A DNA stretch of 64,000 nucleotides. Origin: Macrosoma leucophasiata. Lineage: Eukaryota > Arthropoda > Insecta > Lepidoptera > Hedylidae. Below the pieces are notes generated by a model that had not been told where the DNA came from, did not search any database, and worked only from the letters and a program-made list of their open reading frames with translations. A program made the translations under genes and the position numbers. Positions 26,301 through 38,300 of this stretch are shown here, in pieces. The stretch lies in contig JAWQUS010000008.1 in NCBI GenBank assembly GCA_036365455.1, positions 12,879,501 to 12,943,500 of the forward strand, written 5' to 3'. Within the stretch, counting starts at the first letter, position 1. Each line of letters begins with the position of its first letter.

Positions 26301-29300
26301 ATTATAACATACGTAGGCAGTTATCTATTATTGGGCACACATAATAGGTTGGGGAAAAAGTCTTTTCGCATTATAGTATGTATGAACTTGTAATAAAATC
26401 TCTTTGGCTGTAGTATTTGTATCTGGCTGGTTTTGGTATCATTGAAAGTTAAAATTTTAAAAAACATAATTCCAAATTCAAATTAGGCAAATATGTGATT
26501 TTCATTTGTTTTTCTTACTGTCAATATGAGTGAATCTAATGAAGAAATTCGATACAATTTAAAATTTTACTACAAAAAAGGTAAAAAAAAATTGTGATGT
26601 TTATGGACCTAGTGCAGTGTCTGTGAGAGTAGCACAAATTTGGTTTAAGCGTCTTCTATCCGGAAATTTTGATGTCAAAGATGCACCTCGCTCTGGTCGC
26701 CCTATTACGGATAAAATGGATGCCATTCTTGAAAAAGTGGAGCAAGATTGACATATCAGTAGTTACGACGTAGCTGAAGAACTGAGAATTGTTACAAAAC
26801 AGTTTTGGCGCATTTGAAAAAAGCTGGGTACAAAAAAAAGCTCGATATTTGGGTACCTCACGAGCTCACTGAAAGAAACCTAATGAACCGTGTACTCATT
26901 TGTGATTCTTTATTACGACGTAATGAAACCGAATCATTTTTGAAGAAGCTCACCAGTTATCTGGTGATGAAAAGTGGATCACATACGACAAGAACGTGCG
27001 AAAAAGGTCGTGGTCAAAGGCCGTGACCGGCCTTCACAGACTGTAGCGAAACCCGGGTTAACTCGCAATAAGGTGATGTTGTGTGTGTGGTGGGATTGGA
27101 AGGGCATTATTCATTATGAGCTATTACCACCAGGCAGGACTTTCGATTCTGAACTCTACTGCGAACAACTGATGAGATTAAAGCAAGAAGTTGAGAGAAA
27201 GCGGCCGGAATTGATCAACAGAAGGGATGTGGTGTTTCATCATGATAACGCTAGACCTCACACATCTATAGCCACTCTGCAAAAATTAAGAGAGTTTGGC
27301 TGGGAGGTGTTAATGCATCCGCCGTATAGTCCTGACCTTGCACCTTCAGATTTCCACCTGTTTCGGTCTCTTCAGAATTCTTTATGCAATGTTAGGTTAA
27401 CATCACGAGAGGACTGCCAAATCCACTTGTCGCGGTATTTTGATGAGAAGTCCCAAAATTTTTATAGCAATGGGATCATGTCCCTACCTACAAGATGGCA
27501 AAAGGTTATCGAACAAAATGGTACATACATACTTTAGTTAAATTTAAATAAACTATATTAAAAAATGGTTTTAAATTATCTTAAAAAATGCGAAGACACT
27601 CTTTTCCCAACCTAATATATTTTAATTTTCTGTTTGTTGAACTAAACCAATTATTACATACCTACAAAATATATTTATACCTAAGGAGGTACCTACTTAA
27701 GAGGTACGCCGTAGATATTCATGCAAGGGTGGGAAGGGTTACAAAGATAAAACTTTTAACTGTGCCAAATCTTACACTACTCCGTGCGCGAATATTCTTA
27801 AAAAGGGATACAGAGTATTCTCTATACCTCACATCTCATAACTTTGCATTTAACTTTCAGATGATATTAGAATGATAATAAGTAGGTAGGTAGTGACTTC
27901 AATAATAATTTTATAATAGTCAACATGACTAGGCACAGAAATCATTAATTTACTTCTTATCTATAGAAATAACCTTTTGACTGGTAAAACAACAACTTTC
28001 TTACCTCTTTTCTTATAAGATTAGGAAAGGAATCAGTTAAGTAGGCGACTTCGCGACGCACAAGTTTCAGAGTTCTCTCCCTCTCCTTCATGTTCGCTTT
28101 TATTTCCTTCTCCAATTTATTGAATTCGAATTTTCTGTCGTCCAGATATTCCATAGCCAACTGCCCCATTTCAGTTGCACCGACGAGGCATTTACCTTGC
28201 GCTCTGCAATCTACTTTCAGAGCCTCCAAAACAACCGTAAAATATGAGGAGTCCTGGAAAAATTACGTATTGTCTATGTTTTACTGGGGGTAGAGTTCTA
28301 GCGTAGGGACCCGAAGACATAGGCACCACCGCATTACCTAATCTATCTGCCGCCAACTGGTAGTATTCAGCCTAGAATGGAAACTTCGCCCGTTTTGCCC
28401 GCATCACTCAACCCATTCCCCTCTTATGGGTGACGGTTGGTATTCAGTACGTGCTACGCATACAGGTGCGCGTGTAAATACACGTCATTGATGTCTGTGT
28501 AATAGAAACCAAATTAAGCGTTTGTATGGAATTTTGGCGGAGTGTCCGCGGTGTGATTCAGCACAGCGTTCTTGGTAAGATGGAAATATAGTGCACCGTA
28601 ATAACTATCTATCAGAGACAAAGGAACTAAGGTCTTAGGGGTGGCAACGCATCTGCATTTTGTTTTATGTAGATGTCGATAGCCTGCAGTCATCACTAAA
28701 CATAAATGTGAACTACATGCTGGAGTGCCACCTTCGTTACATAAAGCGCGTAGCTTATTTCACGAGTGTGGACTATATATTTTGCGTATAACACTGGAGC
28801 AATCTTATATTTCAACCCTTAGATTTGACATTTACCGCTGGACCTGGTTAGTAGCAGTTAGCAGTGTTCGAAGAATCGGTCTGAGTGTCTATGTTTAGTA
28901 AATGTTGCTTATCGAACCTACGAAAGAGACAATCGGCTAGTTTCGACTTCGTAGAGCGTCATAGATCGAAATGGTCGACAAGGTGACACATTACAGACGC
29001 TGGGTTCAAATTAAGCATTGTATCGAAGCGACGAGAGGATGGGAGATCATGGGGTGGAACTGAACTCTTTACTACACCACTCTAGTTTAACTAGTTTAAT
29101 GGTGGTAGAATTCTAGTTACGGAACTCGAGTGTATGTGTACGGCACCACTGCATTATCTTATCTGTGTGTACCGCGGCAAACGGTAGTGTTCAGCACTAT
29201 CGTGTTCCGATTAAATGGTACCTAATTATGGTAACGTAATAACTATCACGTACTAATATTGGAACGTCGGCTGCACCAATAAATGGGACGACCCGACGAC

Positions 29301-32300
29301 AACGGTGTGAGACCGTTTGATTTAAAGGGTAAAAACCCGGGAAAAATGTTTTTCTTTCTTTCTATTACAGAGTGAAAACCACTTACGGGACTCTAGCATC
29401 TGCATTTTGACTTCTTTGGTATTGAATTGGTTTTTGTGTATAAGGTGTTACTTATACTATCCATGTGAACTTCATGCTTGTGGGCCGCGTTTATTTTGTG
29501 ACGGTATATTTTTTCATTGTTCGAAAGTGAAGTACAGTACGAACGAATAATTACCTACTTATTTTCTTATTTTATTCAGATCCAAATACAGTACAATTAC
29601 AGCGAAAGTCCTCCAGTAGGTACGCTTCACTCCAGTCTGCAGTGAAGTGACACTTTACGTTTAAGGGTTTGTTGTTCAAAATACAAACGGAACAATTTAC
29701 TAAAAAAAATCTTTACTAATTTGCAACTAGGTGACTCGGCAAACTTCATATTGCCCCAGATTTAAATAAAGTTTGATAGGACGGACTATTTGTATAAGAA
29801 AATGAAATTGTTGTTTTTACTATTTCCCTTACAATTTCTTCATATTTTCTCACCTTTTAAAACTTGCCTGGACTTGCCATATCAGTAAAGCCGTTCTCAA
29901 GTTTTAGCAAGACTAAATTGACTAACGAACAGCAATTGACTTTTACAGTCCCCAGCAAGAATATTGTCGGCTCCGTAGTGCGTTATTTATTTCGCACACT
30001 AGGTACCTAATTATGTGACGTCTGTCAACAATTTTGATTAAATTTTGACCAATGATGCACTTTTAATGCTTACGTATATAGTGCAACAGAGATAATGCTC
30101 TACGAAGTCGAAACAAGCCGATAATCTCTTTCCTAAGCTCGATGTGATTGATAGTTTTTCTTGTGATATACTGTTAAAACTGAACTAGCACTAGCAGCAC
30201 TTCATTTCACCGTGACAACCACAATTCAACTGATCCCCTCTTACCATTGACAAGCCAATTTATACCATTGACAAGCTCATTTATACCCTCAATTACTCCT
30301 AGCAGGTGTGATTCAAAATGTAAACAACCTAATTCCAATTAGGCACCTGTTTTGGCAGAAACACCACCTGCTTTTGGACAAACACCACGTGATTTGGCAC
30401 AAACACCACCTGTTTCACGTTAAATGATGCCTACTATATTTTAGGCACTAACAATACCTATATCACCTGTCACTTACATTAAATATTAATTCTTTTTTAC
30501 GTTTTCGAGTGTGTGATAACATTGAAATTGCTCATAAAGGTAATAAAATATGTATTGTATTTTAATTAGAGATGCTACGAATATTCGGTAACTATTGTTC
30601 GGCCGCCGCCGTGGCGTCGCCGCTCCGTCCCGCCACGCCGCGCCCGCCGTCTAGCCAGACCTTAAAGCTTTCGCTAAACAAACAATGATATTTGGTGACA
30701 CAGGTGTAAGTACGATTCCTAGGTAATACAATATGATGGCATAATGAACAGATAATGCGTGTTTTGACACAATCTACTCGCAAAAGAAATAAAATACCAC
30801 AGAATAGATAACTATTCCGTGTAAAATACCTACACCTGCTTTCTTCGTTACCTACAAATCACAATAAGAAAAGTCACTATTCGGCCAAGAGCGCAACCAT
30901 TAGTGATTTGGCCGAATTCCTATTCGGTATTCGGCCAAATCACTATTCGTTGCAACTCTAATAATAACATAATCTTATAGTATTCTATTTAACTCTATCT
31001 CTTTGTTTATCGCGTAGGTATCTTGACTTTATCGCGAACAGACAGACAGACAGACGCGGCGAGTGACTTTGTTTTATAATATGTTCCTATAGTATATTTC
31101 AAGCGTCTACCTGTTACCGTTATTAATGTCGAGCAAAAAAAATACATTTGTTGATTCTGTTTGTATTGTCCAACTATCACGGTTCATGAGATACAGACTC
31201 TGTCCCTCTGTCCCTCTGTCACCAACAGAGGGACAGAGGGACAGAGGGACAGAGGGACAGAGGGACAGAGGGACAGAGGGACAGAGGGACAGAGGGACAG
31301 AGGGACAGAGGGACAGAGGGACAGAGGGACAGAGGGACAGAGGGACAGAGGGACAGAGGAACAGAGGGACAGAGGGACAGAGGGACAGAGGGACAGAGGG
31401 ACAGAGGGACAGAGGGACAGAGGGACAGAGGGACAGAGGGACAGAGGGACAGAGTGACTGAAGGACTGAGGGATTGAGGGACTGAGGGATTGAGGGATTG
31501 AGGGACAGAGGGACAGAGGGACAGAGGGACAGAGGGACTGAGGGACAGAGGGACAGAGTTACGTTACGTTTATTTTCACCAAGATCCACATCCTTGAAAA
31601 TGTAATTTTTTTTAACTCCGTCTAATTATCTCTTTGGGTATAATACTGGCGTATTTATACAATATATACCTATAACTAAAAATTCTATGAGGTAGAAATA
31701 ATACTGGGTACCGTACCTAGTTGTAAGTATATCGTATTATACATTTTATTTTATTTTACATTTTTTACTGGTGGTAGAGCTCCAGTGACGGAGCTCGCGG
31801 GCGTAGGCACCACCGCATTACCTAATATACTTGCCGGTAAATGGTAGTCATGATATACAACAGTTTATTATTCTAACGACGTTTATTATGTTATTATTCT
31901 TATTATATGAATCAACACATTTGTGAACTGTGTCAACAGTGTTTTATACTTAAATTAATAATATGTATCCGATTTTCTAAAGCGGTAAGGCGTACCTTTT
32001 TAAGTATGTCCAAAATTTTCTTGTACATAACTTTAATAGCCAACGCAGCGTTCTTTTTAATATTAGCTCTTTGTACGTAATTAGCGACGGCTTGCTCTTT
32101 TTTCTCGGCGGGAAGTTTTCCACCCACTTCATATAGGAGTCGATCGCGTAATTCTGCTGATTCAAGCTGAAATTTTAATACGCTTATAAGAGTATATCCC
32201 GAGTGATTCACGTGCAAATTATATTAAGAAGACCACAGAACCAGATTAATATAAGATTGCTTATCAACAATGATAAAAGCTGGATGATAACTTTGTATGA

Positions 32301-35300
32301 ATATTATTATGTCAATTGGCTTGCCAAGAAACATGGAACAAATCGTGGGTGTTTGCACTTAAATCATATAATATTACCTACTGTCGCCAAACTGATAAAA
32401 AATAAATTACTTTTATAATTAATTCATAATAGACACCTGTGTTAAACGAAATTTTTCCATTTTCTTCTTCTTTGTATATCTAATCCGATCAAGTTGCTTC
32501 CTCTTGTTAAAATTTTCCTGGTGAATACTTTCTAGAACTTTCTGAAAGTATAAACGAAATTTCATGTATTAAATTGTTTCGTATACATTTGTACAGAATT
32601 AAATATAATTATTAAAATGATTTGCTAAAAAAGTGAACGCCAGTGATTTCCAGCATCAATACTCTCAACAAATCAATCTATGTAGGTGTGTATGAAGTGG
32701 TTCACATATTTTTAGGGCTTCTATTATCCGTTTAATTTTACTATTGGGATAATTCGGATAATAAGAAAAATCATTATTCGAATATCCTGTTTTTAGCGAT
32801 GAACGCGCAGAATTATGACTTCTAGGGGTTAAGCTGTACTAAATGAAGTCGAAGTCGTCCAAGACCTGCTCCAGAGAGTGCTTGACTTCGGACACAAATC
32901 TGGTCTTGTTTTCATTGATCAGATTCCGAGAGGCAATTGCACGGTTGGGTAATGTACATATGCCGTATTGTCATCCGCATAGGAATGAAAATTGGTGGTT
33001 TGCTCCATTAATTAATTAATATGCATAAAAAAGGAAAGTCGGTGTTAGCATTGTGCCTCGCTGCACACCAGCATCAATAGGTAGTCTGTGTGAGCGCTAA
33101 CCGACAATTAAGACCTGTATAAAACCCTTAGACAGAAAGCTTGCTGTTCAATATATAGCCTGTCCGAAGATGGAAGGACCCCGTGCCAGACCAGACCCGG
33201 TCGAATACTTTAGCAATATTCAGGCTTGCAGTCATTGATTCCCACTTTTGTCCAAAAGTGGAGCCCAACTGTGCGTGAGGACATAAACGATACACTAGAT
33301 ACCTGTTAGCAAACCGGCCAACAAGAGCTTCTATACTACGGCGCGCCGAAGTGACTACAACACTTACTACTCTTCTTAAACAGAGACGACATTGCTCGTT
33401 AAAAAATACTACATACCTTCAAGTTGTTTTTGGGTCATTACGAATCGTCTATCTCGTAGACTCGACGACTTACCACCCACTTACCTACACAAGCTGGTTC
33501 GCATAAAGCCTTTAACACCACGTGTCGCATATAACCTGACAATAAATATAATCTGCCACAACATACGCTGGCACGAGCATTCACGGTTGTATAATAGATA
33601 TAAGAGTAGGTATAACGTTTCTCTGTCTTGTGTACCGTTCGAGGACTAAGATAAAGCATTCAACTTGGTCGAATGCTTAGACCGAGTAGAATTTCGAAGT
33701 GCTACAGAGGTGCCAAATCGACAAAAAATATGTTGAGATACTGAGGATCGTATACGGAAAAGCCACAATCACTATATCAGTTCTTCTGCCGCACCAGAAT
33801 TTGAACTGCGGTGAGGTGGGACAGGGATATGTCATATCACCGAAAATGTTCACCACTACATTGGAAGATCTTCTATCTTCAAGCTATCTTCTTTAAGTAG
33901 TGCAATTTCGAGAAAGAAATCAGTCCGAACCCAACTTTGTTGGGTAGCGTTCTGGAAGCTACATTAATCTTTCGTACTGAAATTATGGGTTTAACAAAGT
34001 CTAAAAGTAGTTTTGAGAGTGAAGATGATTGAATGAATGAATTTTAAAATACATTTTACCATCATTGACTCACTTATATGTTTACTTAGAGAAGAGTGTA
34101 ATTTTTAAAGATATTTTTGAGGGTACTAGGGGTAAATATTTCATCTTGTTTTATGGTTCTTAGTTTTGCACATATCAATGTACTTGGATAACTGGCAGTT
34201 GTCATCATTCCTTAGTATTCGATGAGATGGTACAAAATAAGTTGGTATAGTTATATATTATGATCTACTGCACTGCGACGCGACGACTTAAAATCGTGCT
34301 GTATCAATCATCGGTCTCTCGCTACTAGCCTTTGAAGTTGAAATACTTGAAAAATTAATAAATACATTTAAGTAAGAAAGTTTACTCTAAAACATTCCTA
34401 GAACGGCATGGTTATTAAAAGAAGAATGATAAACAAATATTAAAATTATTACTCAGCGTTTGCTACGCCAGCTAGAGCAAGAGTGTTAATTTGAAGTGGA
34501 AGACTTACATTAAGAATTTAATGTGACTTGTCATAGTCACATTAAATTCTTAATGTAAGCCTCTTAAGCTCGAAATTGAATTAGGACCTACGCAATCTAA
34601 TAGCTGGCAATCCCTTTCTCAAATAAATAAATAAATAAAAATAAATGTCCCTGAAACTACAGGGTCCGATCCTGTAAAATTGTACTTAAAAGAGCCTTGG
34701 GCGGATCGGCATTGTCCCCATGCGATGGGCTTCTCCACAAAGTATCTACTTACACAGGCGCTACGGATACAAATAGTTACTTTTGGATGCCTACCTCGGT
34801 GTCCAAGCACCAAGGATTTCTTCTTTAGTACTAATGTATAGTTTTATTTCAATAAGTTAAATAAAAATAGACAATTTCAGTTATTCTGTACTCCTAATAT
34901 ATTACGATATGAGATCGTACTACTCGTATTGGCAAGTCGAACCCAGTGACCTTTTTACATACGTCTCATCAATTACTTCATTAGTGCCAATGTCTATAGG
35001 AAGGTATATAGTAGTTTAAACTGGGTGGCTGGTGAATCATAGGACGTAGTAATTCAGGATCGTCTCTTCTCTATATATATTATAGGTATAATATTCCATG
35101 TCATATGCTATGGGGACATGCTACCGACGTCAACACTATTTTTGTTCTGCAATTGCAGTAGCGATAGTTTTATCACAGGACGCTGCTACCCATCTTGCGT
35201 TATTGCACTTACTACCGCTTCATTAGAATGGTTTGATCGCCATTGTTCGGTTGACTGGCATTAGCAGAAGAATTCTCTACCACTTCTCGTCACGTTCTGT

Positions 35301-38300
35301 CGCCCTTAACCTTTACTATGATGACAAAATTAGTTTTCTTTTTGCCGTTTCTTTTTGGAACTGGAAAATTGAGGGATTTGTAAGCAATCTATTCTCTTCA
35401 TATTTCATTGGGTCGGTCACTTATTTTATATTTAGGTTTAAAAAAACATGATATTAAAGTGCTCTCCAGGTGCCTTATTATATGAAACAGGTATATGAAT
35501 TAACTGAATAAACTTATAAATAACGTAGACAACTCAATTTCTCGTCAATTCACATGATTTAGCCAGACGGCTGTCGTGGAGTAAACAAGGTCAAGTATTT
35601 ACTGGTAAAAATACTAATACTTAAAACCGATAATAATGTTTCGTAATTTTGCGGCGTAATTTGGACAAAAAATATTTTGTTCTAAATATTTTTGACGAGA
35701 AACAAGTACTGAGCATCCTGTATTAATATGTCACATGATTCACCTTGTATAAATGATACCCGATTTATGTTTAAATTTTCAAATAAATTCTTACGTCGGC
35801 TTGACTATTCATATATGTCAGCTGCAAACGTTTGTGCTCTTGAAAAGCGTTCCTCAAAAATTGCTTGTCACCGTACACTGCTACGCCGAGTTCCCCGCGC
35901 TTCGTCGAGATATCTTTGCGAAGCTGCCGAATGTCTCGACAGTATCGTCTTTTTTGACGAGCCAAGTCCCCTTCATGAATCCTGCGATCTCGATCTGTAA
36001 TATTTTTGTAAATTACGTTACATACATACCTACATTATATTAGCCTTGTGATAAATGTGTCACTAAAATGAATAGACATAAATATAATATATGTCTTTTC
36101 GTGTTAGTAAAGTATATTCTTCATTAGCGCAATAGTTTAGTTGAACTAGACCTAACTAGAACTGAACTAGACTATTGAACTTATCAAAGATGATCTTGTA
36201 TATTTGGTTTTATGTCTGTACTTTATCGCGTAGAATCGAATAATACCTACTAACAATTCAGTAGTTCACTGAATCATATTGTAAGCTTTAATTAGTTGGA
36301 CGAGTTGTTGACTCGTGAGATCAGATTGTGTGCTGCCAGTGAACTACAGGACTACACAAATAAACTACTGAACTAAGAACTACACTTGCGAGCTTTAAAC
36401 TGGAATCACATAAATAAACTGGGGTTGTTTAAAACTGCCTATAAAAAAATGGAATCCGGTAGGTACATATAACATTTTAAAGTTTTTATTACCTTTCAAC
36501 CTCTTTTGATATCATAACCAAAACTACCTCGGCTTATGTCACGGAGCGTAAAAACAAAAGTCATTAATTTTTAAAATTAAACAAAATAATGTTTTGGAAG
36601 TCCTCTCTAAATCTCTAACTATATAAAATGGGCCAAATTAAAAAAAAATGCTTTCATCTTTTCATTTTATTGAATTATTTTAGATGTTGACAATTTCGAC
36701 CTGTTGTACCTACTAATTTCTAAAAATTAAGTAGGAAATTTAAAAATATATATATTTTTTTAGCTGTTTATATTATTTCTGAACTAGCATTCGAAATCCA
36801 ATAAAATTACCATTCAAGTGAAATACTACCTTCTAAAATGTTATTGCATGAAAATTGTTAAAAATGATTTGATTGCCACAACCCCCGTTTATCTGATTCC
36901 AGTTCTTTTAACTGCAACTCGCAAGTGTGGTTGAATTGTTACTGAACTAGAGCGCCATTACCGGACACCAAGTGAACTAGTCCTATAATATGCATTACAT
37001 ACCTACCTATTGGCTTTTCTTTAAGTAGTAGGTCACACGCATTTAGCCACCATTACGATTACCATAATAATAAAATACATTGTCATAATGGTTAAAACGC
37101 AATGGCGTAGCAAATGCTTGCTCACTTCCCTCTAAAATGGTCGAGGAGAGCAATGGGTGCCACATGCGTCATATTGGTGAACGGGTGCTGATGGTGGGGA
37201 CTGGGCTGTTCCTAGTCGGCTAGTGCTACATTTAATTATAGTAAATAGTTGTTGATTTGTACTTATACAAGTATGTTATATATGCTATGGACGTGTACAT
37301 TATTAGATTTGTATGACTATCTGTATTAGACATAAGTTAAAATTTAAAAGACCTCCTCCTGAGTTTGTTCGGTAGCAGAGTTCTTCTCAGTCAGTAGTGA
37401 CTGCACCTGGAACTCTGCTAAGTGAATAACTTAGATTTTGACGTATAATTTTTCTTTTGTCTTCCTATGTAGTTTTAGGAAGGAAGGAATAGATTATTTA
37501 ATGATATTATTATTTTAACTGTAAGTTTTTTAACTTTTTGTAATTTACGAAATGTTTGTTTTACTTTTATTATATATTATAGTTAAGTATTCACTCTAGG
37601 TTATTATTGATTGTTAATAACTTTCCGATAACGGTTGTAAAGTCTACCTCAAAATAAAAATATTTTCTTTCTTTATTTGAATAGGCTTCAATAGACCTCT
37701 GTTTGGTAAGCACATTAAAAGTCATCTTTAGTCGGAATTGTGGTTAGGTTAGGTAGTACCTACCTACGTTAAAGAAAAAGGTAAATAGAGATCGGTCGTT
37801 CGGATTTTCTTTAAATAGAACATAAGGTACCCATTCGGTTTTCCCTAGCTTAACATACGCCGGTAAAACATTATTTGCACAAAATTAAACTTATTCTTTT
37901 TTATATAACGAAGGTAGCAAACAAGCATTCACATCACATGAATGTTAAGTGAAGCAGCCTATAGACGTCTACACAAACTCAAAATGCAGAGCGTTACCAC
38001 CCCTGAGACCTACGGTGGTAGTTATTACGGGGCCATATTTTACCATCAAACCGGAACACAATAGTGCTGAACATCATCATTTTGCGGCAGATAGATTATA
38101 ATGCGGTGGTGCCTGCGTACGCCCGCGCTCTCCTACACTGAAACTCTGCCACCAATAACTTTCTAGGAGACTACAAAAAAAAGATATTTCGATTTTCGTA
38201 TCTATGTTACGATTATAAAGATATGTATAAAGATTTCGTGTCACAGTGTGTGTGATCGAACTCCTCCGAAAAGAATCGACCGATTTTATAAAACATTGTA

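Larger units (their letters stand above)
28254..31995. other. ODAD3 intron 4 (3.7 kb)
   Basis: Filled by repeat A copies, the nested SINE, the 30567-30960 element and the 8-bp minisatellite. Nothing coding seen. Confidence 0.5.

Noticed and set aside
31107..31589. Open frames of 98-160 codons over the 8-bp minisatellite
   Set aside because: All frames are open because an 8-bp unit lacking stops repeats; the apparent proteins are simple repeats of eight residues.
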